Assembly: GCF_011059185.1 (NCBI RefSeq)
Contig: NZ_JAALFE010000016.1
Coordinates: 1 to 64,000 of the forward strand
DNA from: Paragemmobacter kunshanensis
Lineage (GTDB): Bacteria; Pseudomonadota; Alphaproteobacteria; Rhodobacterales; Rhodobacteraceae
Direction: 5' to 3'
DNA: 64,000 nucleotides
The notes under the pieces were generated by a model, which searched no databases, was not told the origin of the DNA, and saw nothing but the letters and a program-made list of their open reading frames with translations. Each line of letters opens with the position of its first letter. Positions within the stretch are counted from its first letter, which is position 1. This document shows, in pieces, positions 58,910 to 64,000 of the stretch. The translations under genes and the position numbers were made by a program.

Positions 58910-58939
58910 TTGATACGAGGCTCCGACGTGGCTGGATCA
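58910..58939 (-). promoter_or_regulatory. RpoE-like (ECF) promoter of rpoH2
   Basis: On the minus strand TGATCC (58934-58939) and TATCAA (58910-58915) are spaced by 18 bp. TGATCC with this spacing is the -35 pattern of Rhodobacter RpoE promoters. It overlaps the 5' end of the divergent cobP gene and would give a leader of about 40 nt. Confidence 0.6.
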
Positions 58940-59488
58940 CCCGCAGACGCAATAAAATTGCTGGCCGACATCTCCTTCGTTGTCGGAGGCGCAAGGTCAG
59001 GCAAATCCCGCCTTGCCGAAGGTCTGGCAATGGGCAGCGGCCTGACCCGCCGCTACATCGCCACCGCGCAGGCCTGGGATGACGAAATGCGCGACCGCAT
59101 CGCCCGCCACCGCGCCGATCGGGGGGCCGGTTGGATCACGGTCGAAGCGCCCCTTGATCTGGCCGCCGCGCTTGCCGGGGCGCGCGAGGGTGAAGTCGTG
59201 CTGATCGACTGCGCCACCCTCTGGCTGTCGAACCACCTCCTTGCCGAACACGATCTCGAGTCCGAGACATCCACCTTCCTCAGCGCCCTTGCCGCCTGCC
59301 CGGCCCCGGTGGTGGTTGTGTCGAACGAGGTTGGCTGGGGCATCGTGCCGGAAAACGCGCTGGCCCGCGCCTTCCGCGATGCCCAGGGCCGCCTGAACCA
59401 GCAGATCGCGGCAAGGGCGGGGCTGGTGGTCGGCGTCATGGCGGGATTGCCCATGGTGCTGAAGGGGCAGCTTCCGCCATGGATGTGA
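58928..59488 (+). CDS. cobP: Adenosylcobinamide kinase/adenosylcobinamide-phosphate guanylyltransferase
   Basis: A 186-aa bifunctional enzyme of coenzyme B12 assembly, phosphorylating and then guanylylating adenosylcobinamide. The P-loop is SFVVGGARSGKSRLAEGLA, followed by RRYIATAQAWDDEMRDRIARH (with the guanylylated His) and DCATLWLSNHLL. GTG 58928 is preferred with a CGAGG site; a TTG at 58904 would add eight residues and start within the rpoH2 promoter. It overlaps the next gene by 10 bp. No other cob genes are near. Confidence 0.9.
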   Translation: MAGSPADAIKLLADISFVVGGARSGKSRLAEGLAMGSGLTRRYIATAQAWDDEMRDRIARHRADRGAGWITVEAPLDLAAALAGAREGEVVLIDCATLWLSNHLLAEHDLESETSTFLSALAACPAPVVVVSNEVGWGIVPENALARAFRDAQGRLNQQIAARAGLVVGVMAGLPMVLKGQLPPWM

Positions 59489-60063
59489 CGCGCCTCTGGT
59501 GGGTCCGCCACGGGCCGACGCATGAACAAGCGATGGTCGGCTGGCGCGACGTGCCGGCCGACCTGTCCGACCACGAAACCATCGCGCGCCTGAACGCCCA
59601 CCTCCCGCAGGACGCGCTCCTCGTCTCCTCCGACCTGATCCGCGCCACCGCCACCGCCGACGCGCTGGCACAGGGCCGCCACCGCCTGCCCCCCCACCCC
59701 GGCCTGCGCGAGCTTCACTTCGGCGACTGGGACGGCCAGACCTGGGACGCCATCGCCAAGACCCATCCCGAACTCACCTTCGCCTATTGGGACGATCCGG
59801 GCGACCACCGCCCCCCGAACGGCGAAAGCTGGAACGAAGCCGCCGCCCGCGTCTCTGCCGCGACCGATGCCCTCGTCACCGCCCATCCGGGCCGCGATAT
59901 CATCGTCATCGCCCATTTCGGCGCGATCCTGACGCAAGTCCAGCGCGCCAGGGGCTGCGCCCCCGTGGACGTCTTCGCCCACCGCATCGACAACCTTTCC
60001 GTCACCCGGATCGACCGCCACGCCACCGGCTGGGATATCATCGCCATCAATCACCGCCCGTGA
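59479..60063 (+). CDS. Histidine phosphatase family protein (alpha-ribazole phosphatase-like)
   Basis: A 194-aa phosphoglycerate-mutase-like phosphatase. Although it begins WWVRHGPTHEQAM (RHG motif with the phosphorylated His), the rest is also typical: LVSSDLIRATATADAL, LHFGDWDGQTWDAI and VIAHFGAILTQVQRARG with the second catalytic His. Following cobP in overlap, it may be the cobalamin-pathway alpha-ribazole-5'-phosphate phosphatase (CobC type). The family is broad, so that is a context-based guess. Confidence 0.85.
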   Translation: MDVTRLWWVRHGPTHEQAMVGWRDVPADLSDHETIARLNAHLPQDALLVSSDLIRATATADALAQGRHRLPPHPGLRELHFGDWDGQTWDAIAKTHPELTFAYWDDPGDHRPPNGESWNEAAARVSAATDALVTAHPGRDIIVIAHFGAILTQVQRARGCAPVDVFAHRIDNLSVTRIDRHATGWDIIAINHRP

Positions 60064-60138
60064 TGATCAAACCCACAAATCGCCATTTGGCAGGACAGCA
60101 CGGCTGACCTACCCTCGCCCAAAACCAAGGGGAACATA

Positions 60139-61011
60139 ATGACCTACGATCTCGTCATCGGCGACCGCGCCTATAGCTCGTGGAGCCTGCGCGGCTGGCT
60201 CTTCTTCGATGCCTTCGGCATCCCGGTGAAACTGCACCGCGCGCGGCTTTATACCGACGAACTCCCCACCCTGCTGAAACAACTCCACCCCGCCCGCACC
60301 GCCCCCACGATGCGCACCCCCGAAGGTGCCGTAGTCCCCGAAACCATCGCCATTGCCGAGGAACTGGCCACCCGCCACCCCGAGGCCGGGCTCTGGCCGC
60401 GCGACCCCAAGGCCCGCGCCATCGCCCGCGCGGTCTCGGCGGAAATGCATGCAGGCTTCACCGCGCTGCGGTCGCATTGCCCGATGAACCTGCGCGTCAG
60501 CTATACCGACTGCGCCCCGCCCGACGCCGTGCTGGCCGATCTCGCCCGGCTCGACACGATCTGGACCTGGGCGCGCCGCGAAACGGGAAGCACCACCCCG
60601 TGGCTCTGTGGCGATTACAGCGCCGCCGATGCCATGTTCGCCCCGGTGGCGACCCGCATCGCCACCTACAACCTGCCGGTGACGCCTGCGGCGATGGACT
60701 ATGTGACCGCCCATCTCGCCCACCCCTCCTTCCGCCGCTGGCGCGCGATGGGCATGGTCGATGGCGCGGATCAGGATTTCTACCGCCGCGACTATCCCAC
60801 CCGCCCCTGGCCCGGGCCAACCCCGCTTCCGGCCCGCGCGGTGGACGGGACCGATACCGAAAACAGCCTCTGCCCCTATTCCGGCACCCCCGTCACCCAT
60901 GCGCTGGAACTGGATGGCCGCCGCTTCGGCTTCTGCAACGCCTTCTGCCGCGACAAGACCGTGGCCGATCCCGAAGCCTGGCCCGCCTTCATGGCGATTT
61001 ACCGTTCGTAA
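60139..61011 (+). CDS. Glutathione S-transferase with C-terminal TRASH/YHS-like Cys cluster
   Basis: A 290-aa protein. Residues 1-80 are the GST thioredoxin-like domain (LVIGDRAYSSWSLRGWLFFD, Ser-rich active site as in MaiA/zeta types) and 90-210 the helical domain (WLCGDYSAADAMFAPVATRI). Beyond the usual length a tail of about 60 residues carries CPYSGTPVTHALELDGRRFG followed by FCNAFCRDKTVADPEAW, i.e. three cysteines in a C-x(n)-C-x3-C pattern reminiscent of TRASH/YHS metal-binding treble clefts. A metal or thiol redox role is possible. The start has an AAGGGGAAC site. Confidence 0.85.
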   Translation: MTYDLVIGDRAYSSWSLRGWLFFDAFGIPVKLHRARLYTDELPTLLKQLHPARTAPTMRTPEGAVVPETIAIAEELATRHPEAGLWPRDPKARAIARAVSAEMHAGFTALRSHCPMNLRVSYTDCAPPDAVLADLARLDTIWTWARRETGSTTPWLCGDYSAADAMFAPVATRIATYNLPVTPAAMDYVTAHLAHPSFRRWRAMGMVDGADQDFYRRDYPTRPWPGPTPLPARAVDGTDTENSLCPYSGTPVTHALELDGRRFGFCNAFCRDKTVADPEAWPAFMAIYRS

Positions 61012-61056
61012 ACCATTCCCGCCCTATGCCTGAGGCCGGGGCAAAGGGCGGGACAG

Positions 61057-62571
61057 ATGCTGGCACGGGCCTATACGGTGGCCTTCGAAGGGGTCGAGGC
61101 GCGGATGGTCGAGGTGCAATGCGCCGTCGCCCCCGGCATGCCCTATTTCGGCGTCGTGGGCCTGCCCGACAAGGCCGTGTCCGAGGCCAAGGAACGCGTC
61201 CGCGCCGCGCTTGCGGCCATGTCCATCGCGCTGCCCTCGCGCCGGATCATCGTCAATCTCTCACCCGCCGACCTGCCCAAGGAAGGCTCGCATTTCGACC
61301 TGCCCATCGCGCTGGCGCTTCTCGCCGCGCTCGAGATCATCCCCCGCGATACGGTCGAGGCGACGGTCGCGCTGGGCGAATTGTCGCTCGATGGCCGCCT
61401 GATCGCCGTGGCCGGGGCGCTGCCCGCCGCCATGGCCGCCGCGGAAGAGGACCGCGCCCTCCTTTGCCCCCGCGCCTCGGGGGCCGAGGCGGCCTGGGTC
61501 GGCGCGGTGCAGGTCCTTGCCGCCGCCTCGCTGGATGAGGTGGTCCGCCACTATACCGGCCAGACACCCCTCACCCCCGCCGAAGCGGGCGAGGTGACCC
61601 CCGACCCCAGCCCCCGCGACCTGCGCGAGGTCAAGGGTCAGGAACGCGCCAAGCGCGCGCTGGAAATCGCCGCCGCAGGCCGCCACCACATGCTGATGAT
61701 CGGCACGCCCGGTTCGGGCAAATCCATGCTCGCCGCCCGCCTGCCCGGCATCCTGCCGCCCCTTTCGGCGGCCGAGGCGCTGGAAACCTCCATGATCCAT
61801 TCGCTGGCGGGACTGATCACCGAAGGCGGCATCTCGCGCGCGCGGCCCTTCCGCGAACCGCATCACACCGCCTCCATGGCCGCCATCGTCGGCGGCGGCA
61901 AGGGTGCCAAACCCGGCGAGATCAGCCTTGCGCATAACGGGGTGCTGTTTCTGGACGAATTCCCCGAATTCGCCCGCCCCGTGCTGGAAACCCTGCGCCA
62001 GCCCATCGAAACCGGCGAGGTGGTGGTGGCCCGCGCCAATGCCCATGTCCGCTATCCCTGCCGTTTCCTGCTGATCGCCGCCGCCAATCCCTGCAAATGC
62101 GGCTACCTCACCGATCCGGCCCGCGCCTGCACCCGCGCCCCCGTCTGCGGCGAGGATTACCTCGGCCGCATCTCTGGCCCGCTGATGGACCGCTTTGATC
62201 TGCGGGTCGAGGCCCCCCCCGTGGCCTGGCAGGATCTCGACCTGCCGCCCACGGGCGACAGTTCGGCCACCGTGGCCGCCCGCGTCGCCCAGGCGCGCGC
62301 GCGGCAATCCGCCCGCTTTGCCGATCACCCCAGGCTGCGGGTGAATGCGGATATGGAGGGCCGGCTTCTGGAAGAAGCCGCCAGCCCCGATGCCGAAGGG
62401 CGCGACTTCCTTTCCCGCGCCGCCGATCGTTTCGGGCTGACGGCGCGCGGCTATCACCGCATCCTGCGCGTCGCCCGCACCATCGCCGATCTCGACGGCA
62501 GCGCCACCGTCCGCCGCCCCCATATCGCCGAGGCGGTGGGCTACCGGCTGGTTATTGGAACCCACGGCTGA
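61057..62571 (+). CDS. comM: YifB/ComM-family Mg-chelatase-like AAA+ ATPase
   Basis: A 504-aa AAA+ protein. The N-terminal ChlI-like domain (ARAYTVAFEGVEARMVEVQC; VVGLPDKAVSEAKERVRAAL) is followed by the ATPase: Walker A IGTPGSGKSMLAARLPG, Walker B GVLFLDEFPEF, a cysteine motif AAANPCKCGYL, and the C-terminal helical lid. ComM is a branch-migration helicase that extends heteroduplex DNA during natural transformation; its role in non-competent species is general recombination. It converges on gshB, and the gap carries three hairpins. Confidence 0.9.
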   Translation: MLARAYTVAFEGVEARMVEVQCAVAPGMPYFGVVGLPDKAVSEAKERVRAALAAMSIALPSRRIIVNLSPADLPKEGSHFDLPIALALLAALEIIPRDTVEATVALGELSLDGRLIAVAGALPAAMAAAEEDRALLCPRASGAEAAWVGAVQVLAAASLDEVVRHYTGQTPLTPAEAGEVTPDPSPRDLREVKGQERAKRALEIAAAGRHHMLMIGTPGSGKSMLAARLPGILPPLSAAEALETSMIHSLAGLITEGGISRARPFREPHHTASMAAIVGGGKGAKPGEISLAHNGVLFLDEFPEFARPVLETLRQPIETGEVVVARANAHVRYPCRFLLIAAANPCKCGYLTDPARACTRAPVCGEDYLGRISGPLMDRFDLRVEAPPVAWQDLDLPPTGDSSATVAARVAQARARQSARFADHPRLRVNADMEGRLLEEAASPDAEGRDFLSRAADRFGLTARGYHRILRVARTIADLDGSATVRRPHIAEAVGYRLVIGTHG

Positions 62572-62577
62572 AGGCAC

Positions 62578-62684
62578 GAATTTTCTGCGAAAATTCTGGG
62601 CGTCGCCCTGCTGGGGAAACCGTTGCCGAAAGGATCAGCCTGTTCCCGTTCGGGAACAGGCCCCGAATTTTCGCAGAAAATTCG
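62578..62684. repeat. Three-hairpin group between comM and gshB
   Basis: GAATTTTC-TGC-GAAAATTC (62578-62596), CCTGTTCCC/GGGAACAGG with a 4-nt loop (62639-62660) and CGAATTTTC-GCA-GAAAATTCG (62664-62684). The first and third are the same 19-bp palindrome in opposite orientation, also found at 24097-24115. As the flanking genes converge, the group may end transcription from both sides. Confidence 0.8.
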
Positions 62685-62689
62685 CCCTT

Positions 62690-63634
62690 TCAGACGGCGC
62701 GTCTTGCCTCGATGGCCTGCCAGATCCGCTCGGCACCATTGGTGCCGTCAAAGCGTTCCAGTTCCTGCAGCCCGGTGGGCGAGGTCACGTTGATCTCGGT
62801 CAGCCAGTCGCCGATCACGTCGATCCCCACGAAGACCTGCCCCTTCTCGCGCAAGAGCGGGCCGATGCGCGCGCAGATCTCGCGGTCGCGTTCCGTCAGC
62901 CCGATCTTCTCGGGCCGCCCGCCCACATGCATGTTCGACCGCGTCTCCCCCGCCTGCGGCACCCGGTTGATCGCGCCGATCGGTTCGCCATCCACAAGGA
63001 TCACGCGCTTGTCCCCCTGGGCGACGGCGGGCAGGAATTTCTGCACGATCAGCGGCTCCCGGCTCATGCCCGTGAACAGCTCGTGCAGCGAGGCGAGGTT
63101 GCGGTCATTCGGATCCAGCCGGAACACGCCCGCCCCGCCATTGCCGTAAAGCGGCTTCAGGATGATGTCGCCATGGCGGGCCTTGAAGGCGCGGATCGTG
63201 GCCAGATCCCGGGCAATCGCCGTGGGCGGGGTGAGATCGGGAAAACGCAGCACCAGAAGCTTTTCGGGATAGTTGCGCACCCAGAACGGATCGTTCACCA
63301 CAAGCGTGCGGGGATGGATCAGTTCCAGCAGATGGGTGGTCGTGATATAGCCCATGTCGAAGGGCGGATCCTGCCGAAGCCAGACCACATCGAACTCCGA
63401 CAGGTCGACTTCGGTCTCCTCGCCATAGCTGACATGATTGCCGATCTCGCGCCGCAGTTCGATGGGCCAGCCCCGCGCGATCACCCGCCCCTCGACAAAG
63501 GCCAGCCGGTCCGGCGTGTAGAAGAACAGGGAATGCCCGCGCGCCTGCGCCTCCAGCGCGATCCGGAAGGTGGAATCCGCATTGATGTTGACCGCGCCGA
63601 TCGGGTCCATCTGCAGGGCGACCTTGAGGGGCAT
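62690..63634 (-). CDS. gshB: Glutathione synthase
   Basis: A 314-aa ATP-grasp enzyme that joins gamma-glutamylcysteine and glycine. The N-terminus [20 protein letters not shown] and the segments [34 protein letters not shown] (ATP-grasp loop) and [20 protein letters not shown] (metal and ATP ligands) are all typical of bacterial GshB. Start at ATG 63634 behind an AGTGAAAG-like weak site. Upstream are an 11-copy CATCGG microsatellite and then yraN; comM is convergent downstream. This yraN-gshB-comM arrangement is common in alphaproteobacteria. Confidence 0.94.
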   Translation of the reverse strand: MPLKVALQMDPIGAVNINADSTFRIALEAQARGHSLFFYTPDRLAFVEGRVIARGWPIELRREIGNHVSYGEETEVDLSEFDVVWLRQDPPFDMGYITTTHLLELIHPRTLVVNDPFWVRNYPEKLLVLRFPDLTPPTAIARDLATIRAFKARHGDIILKPLYGNGGAGVFRLDPNDRNLASLHELFTGMSREPLIVQKFLPAVAQGDKRVILVDGEPIGAINRVPQAGETRSNMHVGGRPEKIGLTERDREICARIGPLLREKGQVFVGIDVIGDWLTEINVTSPTGLQELERFDGTNGAERIWQAIEARRAV

Positions 63635-63691
63635 CTTTCACTCCGCGCTGTGTTCGCCCCTTGATGGCGCATCACCGGGCGGGATGCAATT

Positions 63692-63757
63692 CATCGGCAT
63701 CGGCATCGGCATCGGCATCGGCATCGGCATCGGCATCGGCATCGGCATCGGCATCGG
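63692..63757. repeat. (CATCGG)11 hexanucleotide microsatellite
   Basis: Eleven perfect copies of CATCGG occupy 63692-63757, starting 58 bp upstream of the gshB start codon. The tract is not within a convincing gene; frames through it give only Met-Pro or Ile-Gly-type repeats. Confidence 0.95.
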
Positions 63758-63894
63758 GCGCGGATGGTCAACCCACGGCTGCCTGAGACACTGCCCCCGC
63801 AACTTCCGCCTGCGGCACTTGCCGCCCCCGCCCCGATCCCTTCCGCGGCCGCCCTCAGACCCTTTCGCCGCCACAGCGCCGCCGACCGGGATTG

Positions 63895-64000
63895 CTAGGC
63901 GGCAAAGGCATTCTCGACGATCTCGATCCGCCCGGTGCCATCCACCAGCGCCACGTCGATCCGGACTTCGGTCAGCGCCCCTCGCGGTTCCCCGTCGAGG
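63895..64000 (-). CDS. yraN: YraN/UPF0102-family protein, 3' end only
   Basis: The visible 34 codons end at TAG 63895-63897 and read ...GEPRGALTEVRIDVALVDG then TGRIEIVENAFAA. This is the C-terminal strand-rich piece of the UPF0102 (YraN) endonuclease-like fold, whose members end with an RFDVVLVD-type strand and an ENAF tail. The 5' part is outside the window. The position upstream of gshB supports the call, since rsmI-yraN-gshB is a usual order in alphaproteobacteria. Confidence 0.75.
   Translation of the reverse strand, partial: LDGEPRGALTEVRIDVALVDGTGRIEIVENAFAA

Noticed and set aside
63638-63874. A minus-strand frame with Met-Pro repeats before gshB
   Set aside because: It is just the translation of the CATCGG microsatellite with random flanks and no ribosome site.

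Overview
This is a GC-rich chromosomal segment of an alphaproteobacterium, most likely of the Rhodobacteraceae/Paracoccaceae. The main pointers are an opgG-opgI-opgH-opgC glucan operon in the order described for Rhodobacter sphaeroides, an RpoH2-type sigma-32 factor behind an RpoE-like promoter, a yraN-gshB-comM neighbourhood, and a TauE/TIGR02186 pair. Genes are tightly packed, with many ATGA/TGATG overlaps and several convergent genes that overlap at their stops.

Bases 1-4406 are the end of an integrated element. They carry an ArdC-type antirestriction protein, small plasmid/ICE-type hypotheticals, a DUF3768 gene, a parB-like gene and a GIY-YIG gene both broken at one junction, and a HicAB toxin-antitoxin pair with a doubled operator. 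The region ends exactly at a 3' tRNA half (anticodon loop CTCATAA through CCA), the classic footprint of tyrosine-recombinase integration. Core chromosome follows.

Region 4.5-13.2 kb: an aldo/keto reductase, the opgGIHC operon (minus strand) for osmoregulated periplasmic glucans, and a large membrane-bound hybrid histidine kinase. Region 13.2-18.5 kb: housekeeping and small-molecule genes (FMN reductase, GFA-family protein, YbjN, proC, csaA, a 2-hydroxyacid dehydrogenase, a sulfotransferase, a degenerate Hint protein). A regular array of three hairpins lies at 17049-17120.

Region 18.5-27.9 kb is an acyl-CoA catabolism block. It holds a FadB-like protein, two cupins, a thiolase and a GST in one overlapping run, then a 70-aa conserved small protein, an acyl-CoA dehydrogenase, two MerR regulators with a LiuR-like operator, and two PaaI-type thioesterases. 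Region 28-37.8 kb is the most intriguing part. A LysR regulator faces an LDH2-family oxidoreductase, followed by a translationally coupled run: betaine-type ABC transporter (SBP, permease, ATPase), KGSADH-like aldehyde dehydrogenase, an M19-family protein that has lost three metal ligands, an uncharacterised 554-aa protein and a DUF3726 protein. I read this as an undescribed uptake-and-degradation pathway, probably for a betaine or cyclic amino-acid derivative.

Region 37.8-50 kb: a MATE exporter, TauE plus TIGR02186, a nucleoside-uptake operon (BMP-type ABC plus purine nucleoside phosphorylase), rimI-tsaB-nifU, a 51-aa small gene, a universal stress protein, a five-hairpin array and a branched-chain aminotransferase. 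Region 50-64 kb: M3 oligopeptidase, an amino-acid ABC transporter without a local ATPase, a membrane-anchored MoeB-like protein, dut, coaBC, a ChaN-like protein, rpoH2, cobP, a histidine phosphatase, a GST with a C-terminal TRASH-like Cys cluster, comM/yifB, gshB and the 3' end of yraN.

Several dispersed repeat types sit between genes: tandem short hairpins (some sharing GAATTTTC-TGC/GCA-GAAAATTC), a GC-rich CCCTCCCCCGC palindrome, a CTTC-TCTTGG-AAATACCC repeat and an 11-copy CATCGG microsatellite upstream of gshB. All three SBP-first ABC operons carry a strong hairpin just after the binding-protein gene.
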